Assembly: GCA_948567375.1 (NCBI GenBank)
Contig: OX419755.1
Span: 19,546,517-19,610,516 of the forward strand
Source of the DNA: Lunularia cruciata
Lineage: Eukaryota > Streptophyta > Marchantiopsida > Lunulariales > Lunulariaceae
DNA length: 64,000 nucleotides
Reading direction: 5' to 3'
The notes under the pieces: model-generated
Database searches by the model: none
What the model was told of the DNA's origin: nothing
Seen by the model: only the letters and a program-made list of their open reading frames with translations
Shown here: positions 10,510 through 22,692 of the stretch, in pieces
Numbering within the stretch: the first letter of the stretch is position 1
How the letters are laid out: the number at the start of each line of letters is the position of its first letter
Translations under genes and position numbers: made by a program

Positions 10510-11700
10510 CTTGGGTGATTATGCACTCTTAGTAGTTTTGATTTTCTCTTGTTTTGTAATTGTTTGCAAGGACTTTGCACATAGATAGATATATTTGCAC
10601 ATTTTATATGAATGTGTAAGCTCTCTTTATAGGATATGACACTTCTGAAGTGTTTCGGGTAGTTTTGTTTGACACATCTTTGGTTTGCTTTTTTTTGGGT
10701 ATTGGTAGGCTTATCCTTAAGAGGTTTGTGAAAGATGGAAGAGGTGTCCTTCTCTCTTCAAGTATTATTATAGTAGCCAAGAATGGTTTGTCCTTGAGAT
10801 ATGAGACTAACTTCCATCTTTTAATTCTTATAACATAATGTAATCTTCTCTTCTTTGATGGACCTATAGTACCAAAGAAATATACACTCTCTTTTACTTG
10901 ATTCTTTATTTCCTTGTATTATTAGTGCATGTCTGTGTTTTATTTGGTAAGGGAGTAAGTTCTTTGATCTTAGCTAGACTATATACCATATTTAAGTTTA
11001 TTCCATCTCACACTAACTACTTTCGCTGTACTTGAAGGTTTAGTATGCACATTTGCACCTTTACTAACCACTTGTGAATGTGACACTTCTCTTACATAAG
11101 CAACACTACCTTGGTGTAGCAAGAGAATATATGCTGGAAGGCAACTCATCTCTATATATTACCATCAAGTATGTGGTTGTTGTGATAACACACAAGAATA
11201 GATATTTGACACGGTGAAAATGAAGCATATCTTAAAGAAGATAGAGATTAAAGTAAAATTATAAAAATTATATACAGTATTGATGATAAAAACGTAATAC
11301 TCAATATTGTGGTTAAAGATCCCACATATTATCATATTTGAAAATAAATGATCAAAACAGAATGGTAAAAAGCAATGGTTTCAAATACAAGGATATGCAA
11401 CGAGATTACCCGTTAAAGTTATTTGCAGCAATATATAGAGTTGAATCCCACGTAGCCAAGATTTAAGAGGTTACGTATATGTGAGAGATTGAAGGAGAGC
11501 ATACACTACAATAGATAAAACTTCTCATTATCATTTTAATATGGCATGGTTTATTTTAAAGCAATGGCTGGTGCAAATGCTAAAAGAAAAGCAGACTACG
11601 TGAGTTTTTGAAACTTCCAGTCATCTATAGATGGTAAAACTTACTTAGTTATGATATAGTTATAATATTCCAATATTCCTTAAATATATAGTGTAAGTAA
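10510..11700. other. AT-rich spacer
   Basis: No coding potential or recognisable RNA was seen. The sequence is AT-rich with short frames only and may be old transposon debris. Confidence 0.6.
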
Positions 11701-12470
11701 TCTAGGTTTAATAACACCGATTCTTGGTGTGATGCTCTCCACGCCTAACCGTTCTTAACCCCCTTTCTATTTTGCTTAGACCACAGGGGTCTCCTCCCGT
11801 CCCGTGTTCTATCTTTTGCACGTCTTCTGCCCCGCAGCAGCAGAGCATGTTTTCACAAATAGATTTTGCAATTTCCCGCAGAAAGGGGCCTAACTGCACC
11901 AACGCGGCAGGGAAGACAGAGCATTTTCTTCATCCTCTGCAAAGATAGTTTTGATTCTCAAAGATACATGTTTCTACTGATTCAGCACTTGTCTCTAATC
12001 CTCCATGTCCCTGAAAGATTGCAAAATGCGGTAACTTTTACGGGTCATAAATGTACTCGAGATGTTGTTACACGGCTTCCGTCGAGCTAGTCCGGGAACC
12101 CGAGGTTTTCCTTACGAGGCTAGGACAGGGCATTACGTTCTACGCCCGTCTCTGGTTGTTCCAATGGGATTGAGAGTCTGCTACATGTATTCAGCTCTGT
12201 AAGTTCTGATTCGAGGCCGGCGCAGACAGTGAGGATGCTTCGAGTAATTGAATTTCCCGCTACTCGTTGTCTAATTGGTTGGCCCCAGTGTGCCCCAGGA
12301 ATATTTCCATTCCAGGTAACGAAAATTCTTCAATCAAAGACAAACGCGATGATGAGCTACGTCAGTCCGGTTATTCTCCTCGCTTAGCTGCTCGGAGTAG
12401 TGATTGTTGAGTTTAACGTAACAATCCCGTAAAGATTTTGAATTCTGCTTTTAAATCCGTAAATTTGTCA
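11701..12470 (+). promoter_or_regulatory. Upstream region of the MraY gene
   Basis: Base composition shifts from AT-rich to gene-like at about 11700. This stretch has no supported coding exon and should hold the promoter and 5' untranslated region of the downstream gene. A frame stop at 12414-12416 limits how far upstream the first exon could open. No specific promoter element was identified. Confidence 0.4.
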
Positions 12471-15400
12471 ATGGAAATGGACGGTCACTTGGCTGTGTGG
12501 AGGAAATGTCTGCAGAAAGTTTGGAGAGCTGATGCTTTACGAACTGAACAAGGAACTAAAGGGGATACTAGAGCCTGCTGTTATGGAGGACGGAGTGGTA
12601 ATGTTGCCTTTGTCTTCGGAAGAAAGGTTTGATCTCTTGCCACTTTGAAACTTTTGTCAAATAGCATCTCATGAATAACGCAATTCCCGAGAATAGCATT
12701 GATTCCTCAGATGAAGCACAACCCTGCTGCATGCGACTTGTTCCAGAATCCATCTATTTCCACTTCCAGTTGAAAGATATTTATGCCGCGTGCAGAACCT
12801 ACAAACTGTTATCCTTCAAGCAAATGGGATACGAAAAAGGGGATGTCGTGTTGATTGCTCAACAGGAGGCAACAAGGTAACTGGTAAAGCACATCCTAGT
12901 TTGTAGCAAGCGTATCAGACGTTTCCTCTAAATGTTGTGGTCAGTATTGCAGTTGTGAGTTTGCAACTGATGCAATTACAAGTCTGGAATCGTTGTGAAC
13001 TTGGTGTTGACATCGTGAATATCAGGAAATAACTAAAACGTCCTTGTTGTACAGCTTGCAGCATACTCAGAGTGTTTTGGTTTTGCTTACTGTTCTGTTC
13101 AGAGGTCAATTTCTCGTGAAATTAATTTGTCGAGCCAATGTAGTTAAGGCCGAAGATGCTGGACGGTAGTTTTACATGAAAATATTTCTTCTCCATTGAG
13201 GCAATCGTTATTCAAGACCGTGAGGCTAATATCCCTTCTGTGGATTGTTCATGTGGATCACTATTGTCCAGTTGAGTATGGGCCTGCGTTTTGTTCTCAT
13301 TGGCATTTTACGCTCAGGGTGAGGAGGTTCGTTCTGCACTCACAGATGAGCATATGAATAACGATATGGGGGTTGCTGACAAACCAGACGAAGTCAAAAC
13401 AAAACTTCCTTTGCCTTTGGTAAATAGGGCATCAACCATTGAAGGAGAGAGTTCTACGACAAGGTGCAGTATTAGAGAAATTATGGTTCTTTCTGGTGTT
13501 GAATCATTACATACCAAGATGTGTGCAAGTCCTGTCATACATCGAAATGAGAACAGGTTTGTTTGTGTGGGGATGATCGACAGATCTGACGTTTAAACTA
13601 GGATTGTTCAGCTTCCATGGTCCTGCTTGCTTGTCCAAGATTTCTTTTACAGATATGTATGTAGATTCTGTAGAAAAAATATCCTGTAAATATGCAACAC
13701 ATCTCTTTATTACTTTCCTTCACTTTGCTCACTTGGTCGCATCGCCTTACTGAATTCCTACTGAATTCCTACTGAATTCCCGGTAAAGTAGAAGTATTTA
13801 TTTATTGAGAACATGAAATTGCAGGGTTGGAGGGTTGATTACAGCCGGGTATTTTGTACTGGGAGTTGGTGCTCTGCTTATAGTAGACTCTTTTATTTGG
13901 AAGATCACGAAAAGACCCCTCGATTCTTATTATCTCACAACACCTTTCCTTTCCTCTGCGGTGATCACATCCATTTTAGGCTATTGCTGTGTGCCTATAT
14001 TAAAATGTATAAAAGTTGCCCAAGTTTTTCGGAAGGAGGGGCCAGCAGCACATTTAATCAAGGCTGGTACACCAACAATGGGTGGAATCTTTTTCGTGCC
14101 AGTTGGTGTAGCAATAGCTGGATTCTTCAACCGGTCTGCGTCCGTTGAAGTCTATGGAGTGATGACAATGACTTTAGTCTACGCTGGTATAGGATTGCTT
14201 GATGATGGCCTGGCTCTTTGGAGGAAACACAACTATGGGCTTCCTGGGCGTATCAAGTTTGTGTTACAGGTGACTCCCGCGTACTCCGTTTGCGTTCGAC
14301 TCTATGCTGACTATCTTATTCTGTATCTGGTCTGTGGACGAATTTGGTTCTTATATGAATGTTACCTCCACATGTGGCTTGCTGCCAGGTTGTTGCGGGG
14401 ATCATGTTCTTCTTTTGGCTCCAATCGGTCAACGTTTCATCTCCATACAAAATGTGGGCCTTGTAAAGTTCTAGTTATATCTTTGCCAAACCTCGCATGT
14501 GCTTTGACTCCAGTCACTAGTCATTCAGATTCCAAAAGATTTGCTAGACTCAGTCTGGATTGTACGCTCTTTCACTTCACTGGTTCGACTTGAGGGCAAG
14601 AACCCGGAACAAATTCCTCAATTCGTGTAAGTAGTGCGATCAGGGGCGGTTCTGAATACCTGTCAACGATTACAGTAATTGTTTTAGAAGGCTTCCACTG
14701 TTATAAGTAAAGTAAAGCTTTCTCCTGCAGGTACTTTCCCCACTACGTTGTGATATTCAACCATCTTTGCTCGAGTTTTAATCATTAGTTTACTTACCCA
14801 GCAGCAAATTTGTACTGCGTCGGCACATATTCTCCGCGACGAGGTGCAATCTTTTGATTGTTGACAATTTAAATGTGTAATCTGTGTGCAGTGAAAATCT
14901 ACTCCCTTTACCAGCTCCTTTTGGAATTTGGAAACTGGGCAACTGGTACTTGCCGTTTACAGCATTCTGCTGTGCAGCCATGAGCAATGGTGTGAATCTC
15001 ACTGACGGTTTGGATGGCCTCGCTGGAGGCACTGCTGCAGCTGCGTTTATCGGTATGTCGGTTGCCGTCCTCCCCTCTACTCCGGGTAAGGACTCATCTC
15101 AACCTGGGTTTTCGTATAAATTAGTTGTGGAGAAGTTGAGAAGAGGTGAACAATCCTTTTCCATCTATAAGTGGAGAGAAGTTCCAAACATGTGTTGTGT
15201 TATTGCATATATTGAGCAATAGTTCCCTTGAGGCTTCGACTATAGATTCCAGGCCGAGTTGAGAGGTTGAACATTGAGGAGTAGGTGCGTATGCTCGAAT
15301 CGAACTTATGCGGTCCAATCAGTACATTTTGCTCATGTATCCTAGATCCTCGGTAGCTTGCAGGGCTCTACTTCTGTTTTTAATCCGCGGTCTGGGATAT

Positions 15401-16488
15401 CTGCAGCGTTAGGGATCTTCGGGTCGTCAATGGCAGGAGCATGCTTTGGATTTTTAGTGCACAACAGGTATAAAGCTACAATCTTCATGGGGGATACGGG
15501 ATCATTGGCCTTAGGTGGAGCACTGGCAGCTATGGCAGCGTGCTCTGGGATGTTCTTCCCACTTTTCATTGCATCAGGGATCTTCGTGCTCGAGACCGTC
15601 TCTGTAATAGGCCAGGTAAAACCTTTTGGCAGTACCTTGAACCTAGTGCCATTTTATCCTAGTTAGTTGAGACCCTGTGCTTTAGTATTTGGTCTCGTTG
15701 CAGTTGATCTAGTATGTGTTTGTTAGTGTTGATAGTTTTTACCTTTGTACTCAATTCATCTTGACTTTCTAATGTCTAGTCTCTGATAACGTTAGTAGCA
15801 ACTTCTTTATAAGTTTCATGACATAATGTTTTTATCTCAGTATCGATTTTCCTTGAGTGTTCTATGAAAATGAAGGAAACGAAGTCTTTGGTATGAATGC
15901 CCCAAGAGAATTGACTTGATTTGTCATTATGCTAGTTGTCGAACGCGTCCATGCGGATAGTTAATCTGTAAACTGAATACCGCTGAAATATTAATTGAAA
16001 TTGTGTGGATCTGAATCTAAGGAATTTGCCGGAAAGAGCTTCCTGGCTACAAGAATCACTAGCTACCTACTAGTAGACCAAGTAGCAGTCATAAGGACTT
16101 CCTGTTAGGTACTTCGAGCTATAAATCCCGGCAATAGACGTCTGCACAATGAAGATGAGCAGTAAGTTCCATGACAATATGGGTCATTTTGGGTACCACA
16201 GGGCGACATGTGTGCCATACTGACCTGGATAATGGTTTTAGCACCCGTCTACTTGAACAATGACTATTGTGTTAAAATCTGGTGTTTCTTGGATTATGGT
16301 TGCAGGTCTTGTACTTCCAGGTGACCAAACGTCTGTACGGACAAGGTCGCCGGTGGCTTCGGATGTCACCCTTCCATCACCATCTCGAGCTCTTGGGCAT
16401 GAGTGAAACTAAGATAGTAATGCTGGCGTACGCTGCTGCCATAATCTTGTCCATTCTGGCTGCATGCACGGGCCTCTTACTTGCATGA
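12471..16488 (+). CDS. MraY: MraY: phospho-N-acetylmuramoyl-pentapeptide transferase, plastid type
   Basis: Proposed exons: 12471-12626 (tentative), 13318-13556, 13825-14269, 14389-14462, 14892-15085, 15407-15615, 16306-16488. All borders are GT/AG and in phase, giving about 499 residues. MraY moves phospho-MurNAc-pentapeptide onto an isoprenoid phosphate to make lipid I. In plants that keep it, it acts in the plastid envelope and serves plastid peptidoglycan and division. Signatures seen: AGTPTMGG and a GLLDD acid pair in exon 3, [15 protein letters not shown] in exon 5, [12 protein letters not shown] in exon 6, and [12 protein letters not shown] with the triple His in exon 7. Many hydrophobic helices are present. 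The usual Lys of DDxxK is not at its normal place (DDGLA). The first exon is chosen because it ends in phase 0 at a GT and opens the frame; it should hold a transit peptide but does not look strongly like one. An alternative start exon at 12671-12876 does not fit the phase. Confidence 0.93.
13749..13781. repeat. 11-bp motif repeated three times in a MraY intron
   Basis: ACTGAATTCCT occurs three times head to tail (the third copy ends in CCC) in the intron before exon 3. It is a simple local duplication. Confidence 0.9.
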
Positions 16489-18500
16489 TTTGAAGATCGA
16501 TCAGATTCGACAGTTTCAAGCTGTAGACTATACACTGATGCTACGTCCGGCAAATACAGAGGAATCTCCTAGTTATCTACTTGCTCACCAACTAAGATCA
16601 TTCCGGAGCTAGCTGTTTGTAACATAACAGAAGTTTAGCCACATGGGTGGCATGAGTGGAAAGGGAGACGGTCGTCTTTTATGTATACTTCAGGTTCAGA
16701 ATTTCGGTTGTCGATTTTCTAGATGGTGATCGTTACCTTTGTTCTGGAAATCCAAACAGGATATAAATGGATAAGCTGAGAAAAGTTTAGCACCACGAAA
16801 TTGGCGTGGCTTTTAATAGCCCAGCAGGAGCTACTCATTGATAGTGACTCGGTCATATCTGTAAGAATATACCCTCTTCCCCAGGGGTTTGGTCTCTGCA
16901 GGTGATGTCCATATGTCACAGCAGGCTGCACCGTTTCTTGTAAATTATGGTTCGGATGGCACACATGTTCTCTCGTTGAGTTGGGGCAGACATGGGCGGA
17001 TACTGCTACAGGAGTTGACATGTTCAATAATTGAAGGATCTTTGAAAGTGTAAACCGTGTACATAATCAATTACTCGTCGCGGTAAATTCCCTCTCACAG
17101 TATAAGCATATGTGATTTGACTCTTTCACTGCAGTATCACTCGTGCGCCACAAACTGATCGCGTGTTGGTCCGGCTTGTGTGTGTCAGTGTCGTGTGTAA
17201 GATGATCACCCTTTATGCTTACCTTTGTCGTTGCACACGAGCTTGCAGAACGCCTTTGGTGTTTGTCTCTGGAACAGCAACATTTATCGAATTCTTTAGA
17301 TATTTCGACATGACCCAACTTCGATTTAAACTCATTGATTGCATGGATGGTCTACCTCTGGAAACGCCTACTTGACCAGGGCCTTGGACGGTATGCATTG
17401 ATCATATTCCAAGCCAAATTGCAGACTGATTGGTCTTGCCTGGAAAGCCCTTCTTGGCCAGGCCCTTGATCATGGAAAGAACAAGCCCTGTTAATTGCTG
17501 CTCGGTTCCGGGGGACCGACCAAATGCTCACTACTGCGCACGCTGGAATCTAAACCTTTTCTTCCGTTTTGCTGAACTCATGTAATCAGAAAGTGCCATG
17601 TACTTTCAAATGTAGTGCAACACGGTTCCGGCTGGAGTGCAACTGAGAGATATAGATTCTTTACAGCGTGTCATGGGTATTGTGGGCCCTTCTTGATTGA
17701 AGTATCTATCGGTGAGGAACCACATCCTACCCTACGTTCAACCTCTTCAGTCATCTTCGCTGATTTCTTCAAACATGAATAATGAATGAGTCTATGCATG
17801 TTGAGTTCTAGATCTTCTTCTTCATGTTCCACTTAAAAGTTCTTGTCAATTCCTTACTCTTTTTTTCGAACTTCAGGAAAAAACACTAATCTCTCTGTCG
17901 AAGAAGTCTTCACCCGTTTCTATGCTTTGGGATACAATAACCAGATTGCTGACCATCAAGTGGCCGTAGTCCAACCACATTACAGACTTAGAGGATCCTT
18001 TTACTTTAAAGCAGAAGTTTTTGATACATCTAGTTCACATCTAATTCAGGTAGCATTTACAGACCAGGAGATTTGGACTCATTAAGCTTCACTTCCAAGT
18101 TCATCAAATCTTGAACGGTTACTATTCGTCCAGTAGATTCTATGTGGATGCACTGATACGCATACAGTATCAGCTCAGTCTCATCTCGCCACGCAGTTGA
18201 TAGCCCATACAGGGTGCCAAATGTCAAGCAAAGCACAGTTGCTAGCTAAGCCGAAACGGGCAGGGGTGCAGATTCTCGACTAATCAGACGTACGCGAAGC
18301 CATGACTTTGTTGACCTTACACATAAAGACCAGAGATGCTATCCCAAATTTAGTGTCAACATGTAAGATTCTGCCAAGTTGAATTTTGGGGGACCCATCG
18401 GTAAAGTGAATGTACTAGTTGGCTCGTAGTAGCGCACAATGAAGTTTTCTTAAGACATGAATCAGGGATTGGCTGTCATGTCTGGGAAAGTAAAAGTTTT
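16489..18500. other. MraY 3' flank and spacer
   Basis: No supported gene. An 80-codon frame at 17843-18085 has no recognised motif and no splice partners, so I do not call it. Confidence 0.5.
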
Positions 18501-20300
18501 CTGCCCAAGTAAAAGTAAATAGTGAAATTGATTTTGCCGCTTAGTAAATCACCCAACGACAAGACTGATTATACTTAGCGACCAACGATTTCTAATCAAC
18601 GAGTACAACTCAAAGAAACTAAGGGATAGGACTGCAAAAGACCTAATATAATCAAGGGATTTAGTACCTTATAGAAGTCAAGGGAATTAAGAATATAGAA
18701 ATAGGTTTTCACATTTTTCACCTTTTGTATTTTCAAGTACTACTTAAAATTTTGCACCATTAGAGGTAATCATTTATAAGAAAGATTTCAGCGCATCAGA
18801 GGTAATCTTTTATAAGGAAAGTTTTGGCGCACGCAAAACTACATCTATGTGTTATTATCTGTCTATCTTTTTCATTGTCCATTGAGTCTAATCAACGAGT
18901 TAAAACTTTTCTTTATATTTTAAAACTCTTTTTTGTTGTGAACGGAGACTTATATCAAAATAGGAGTAAGATTTGTCTCTGTTTAATCCACTAGAGATTT
19001 ATGTGATATTTCTTAGAACATAATGCTCTTTGGACTTTGGTATATTCTGAGAAACTTACAATTCATCATAAACTCCAAAAGTCAATACACTAACAACAGT
19101 ATTCATATAACCAGGAAAAATATATTAATGTTAAATTCCAATTTGTAACGTTTCTATTTAATATTTAAGAATTTAATCTAGGGATTCACTGGTTTTTAGA
19201 TATTATTCAGTAGGTTGAATTGATGCATGAATGTCAAAACAAAACTAATTATCTAAACTCAACTACATAATGGATAATTTGATGTTTTTACTTCTTAAAA
19301 GATTGAGCCAAAAATTAAACTACCTTCATAACATAATTCTTTGGATTTATAAAAGAGCATCCAGTTACTCAATTATGATACATCAATTCTATTGCTAAAT
19401 GAATACTTAATTTAATTTCAATACCAAATATTGTGAATTTGAACCAATACATTACTTTATCCTTGTAATAATTGACTAAAGTAGTAAACTGCTAAGTTAG
19501 CGCTATCAAATCTTATTTGGGATATCAAATCATTCTATCTATATGTGTTGTCGTTGAGTCTTATGCTAAAGTGGAGGAGTACCAAAGTACAAGTCTATAT
19601 TCAGAGAATCTATTCAGATGAAATTCATTAACTAGCAAATATTTCACAATATCTTCTAGATCCATAGATATACCATAAACTAGAGTAGGGATGGTCTCAT
19701 AATATCATTCACAAAATATTTTACTAAGTGATCCATAGAATTATATTACTTTTATTATTTTTTGGTCAATTGTGCTTTTGTACTTTGTGTTGATTTTAGG
19801 GATTTTAGGAACCATTTTGATAAAACCATTATATTAAAGACCTTAGATATTATAAATATCTAAGGTTTTTAAATATGAAATCTTTTATGGTATTTATGAT
19901 AATATTTTCATCATGTAGTCTTTCCTTTGAATTTGGAATTGAAATCCCTTAATAAATATTCATTTTGTAGTTATGAGCATAAATTTAAGGAGGGACGCGA
20001 TGAGAGAGGGACTGAGATGAGGGGAAAAATATTTCATATTCTCAAAGGGCTCACCAGTATATAGTACAGGAGAGAATAGTAGATTCTACTTGTTTCCAAT
20101 TTTGGTTCATTTGGTACCTATATTACAGGCTAAGGAGAATTGAGTAGAAAGTTATGAATACTTTTAGGTTTTTTGTGGTTTAAGTGATTATTTCACTTTG
20201 ATGGATCAGAAATTTTCAATTATAATCTCTTGGTTTCCATGTTCCACTTCCATGAGAACTTAGTTTGAGATTTTTTGAAATGTGAATTAAAAGTTATGAG
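18500..20300. other. AT-rich island
   Basis: A sharply AT-rich block without open frames. It contains many short A/T runs and no recognisable transposon ends. It resembles the island at 50340-53300 and is probably old repeat material. Confidence 0.6.
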
Positions 20301-21640
20301 TGTTTATAGTTTTTAGGGTTTGGAGAGATAACATTTATTCATGTGAGTTGGGATGTGAGGGGTTGTGGTTTTGCAGGTATGGGGAGATACACAGAGGAGC
20401 ATCATGTGTTATTATCATTATTCTTATGCTAGCCATAGCTACACTTCCCCATGTGGGGCCGCCTAAAGTGGCTCAAGTTAAACTATGTTGATGTGTCATT
20501 GACATATTACCTTGCAAGGGGTAAAGACCCATGTGGGAAGGATACACAAGGACTATGATCGGACCACTTGGGATGCTCATGTGAGGCGAGCGACCAAATC
20601 AGCAACAGTGGCTTGAGCTATGCATTAGGGCATTTTGACTCACCACAACTACCTTCTCTACAACGATAAGCTTCTGCCTAGGTTTGGTCCACTCGTTTGC
20701 ATCTTCATTATTCATTTGTGAGTATGATTCTACACTAGATGCCACAATGGTCCATATGATATTATGTCCTTTTGGAGGACATACGATAGGTACCCATGAT
20801 GTCATTAGAGCTATAATGTTTGCTATGGCATGAGAGAGTGGATACCTTGCTTGGAGGGAGTATTTGTATGCTTTGCAAATGACACGTGTTAGGGCACATT
20901 TATACTTGGGCCAAGATGATCAGGTGACAATAGTGGATGTGGTGGGTACGGACTTTACACATGATGTAGTATTAGAGGGAGTGATTACTCACCCCCTTGG
21001 ATGTGCAACGAGTGGAGCAACAATACACAAAGTCTCCAAGTATAGGGGTATGCAGCAAGGTCACCTCTTTGTTCCTCTACCCTTGGGAGTTACATGGTGG
21101 GGTGGACATGCCTTTCAACACATTTGTTAGGGAGTGCATGTGAGCTTATCATGTTAGAATTTGAGACGTATAACTTTCACTCTCATACTCCGCAGCATAT
21201 TTCAGACAACATGTGTCCATTGTGCTACAAAGAAACATTGGCTGGTGCAATCCACAGGAGAGCAATCACACTAGTTGATGCTTCTTCAAGTAGACCCATA
21301 ATTTGTAGATCTTACAACTTGCTTAGTTCTAATATTTTAAGTGAGGTATGGCAGATTCTCATATCTATACTATAGGAACTTAGCACATTTGACCTGTTTT
21401 GTCCCCCCTTGTGCGTGCTTGATGGGGTCTTCCATCCTTCGTGTTATCTACGCAGTCGCCTTATCACCTCTAATATGTGTTTGGCATGAGTTCCTCATTC
21501 TTACGAATATCTATCTCTTAGTGCGTGCGTAGAAAGCCGAGAAAGTTTCTTAATCGTGTCCCCTAATGGAGGAACGTCTACTTCCTCCCCCTTAAATGTT
21601 TACCACAGTAAGTAGCAGCTGACAGCCATAGATGGCTCAA
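20300..21640. other. Spacer with possible decayed coding relic and one repeat R copy
   Basis: The plus strand has two overlapping short frames (20864-21130 and 21094-21375) with protein-like composition but no family I recognise and no intron structure. It could be a decayed transposon gene. The repeat R copy at 21379-21460 follows. Confidence 0.4.
21379..21460 (-). repeat. Dispersed hairpin repeat R, copy 1 (diverged)
   Basis: Read on the minus strand it contains GGCGACTGCGTAG, then a hairpin core GATGGAAGACCCCATC, then AAGCACGCACAAGGGGGGAC. It matches copies at 41613 and 63838 in order and spacing. The outer palindrome is lost. Confidence 0.8.
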
Positions 21641-22692
21641 TCGGACCACCAGTATACTCCAGAAAGGAGATTACGTGAGTAAATGGTGAAAGCGGCATCG
21701 CCGATCAAGAAGAGTGAAGGAGTGAATATTCATTCTTCATACGTGGCAATTAAAAATCTATACACGTGTGGTCGGTGACTGTGCTGTGACGCGAGTGTTG
21801 CGGTACAGATAGGGGTAGACTAGGCACTGGTGGTTCTTACTGGGGCCGAAGGAGACAGGTATTAATGAGGTGAAATATTCAAATATGAGTTGGAAATTCT
21901 CCTGTAGCTTACGGAATCCAGATGCGAAGTGCGAGTAAAGGAGGAGCGGATTGCTCGAGTTGAGTAGTTACTTAGTCGAAGGCCCGGCTGTTTTGGTTCT
22001 CTTTTGGCTGTCAATCTATAGTGAAGTGATTTGTTGCTTCTTTTAGAAGTTTTTCTGCGATCTGAGTTGGATTTGATTTGGAGTTTATCTCTCAATTTTG
22101 CTCAACCTCCCTGCGAAAAGGAAATTCTTCCCAAGCGTGGGAAATTGCTGCAAGCGCCGCAACTGTCTTTTGGTGTAGGGAAGTCGTGAATTGCGCGCCA
22201 CGGGAATTCTGCAGGTACTTGTCTACACAGGAAGTAACGAGGAGGTTTCTGGTTTCATGCGGGCCGAGAATGTGCAGTGTTTTCTTGGTAGATAACAAAG
22301 CGAAGGGTTCTGTGAAAGGGTGTAGATAGAAAGTGTTGTGGAGAGGTAATTGGTTGAAGTTTTGTGATCCATAAATGCAAATTGTGGTGATGCTTGCGGT
22401 TCTACTTCGTGAGTAGAACATCCGCCGTAACGAGACTTCCTGGTATGTGCATGCAAAGTTAGATCTGGTCTTTACCTCACCGCTCTTGGTGTTTTGTAAA
22501 GTGTCCGAAGAAGGTGGTGTCTGATCAAGCGAGAGCAATTGGAGTTCAACTATCGGGAGCCATCGAGTGATCTTGTAGCCAGTCTACCATCAGCAGCTTC
22601 TCTTCTTGTTGCGTCATCGTCGTTCTCTTTGCGGTGGAACTTCTGAACCAGGAGGATAATTTCAAGAATTCCGTGGCTTTAGTGCGGGACTC
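21641..22692 (+). promoter_or_regulatory. Upstream region of the choline/ethanolamine kinase gene
   Basis: Gene-like base composition without a supported exon. Antisense frames at 22092-22538 are not credible. Presumed promoter and 5' untranslated region. Confidence 0.4.
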
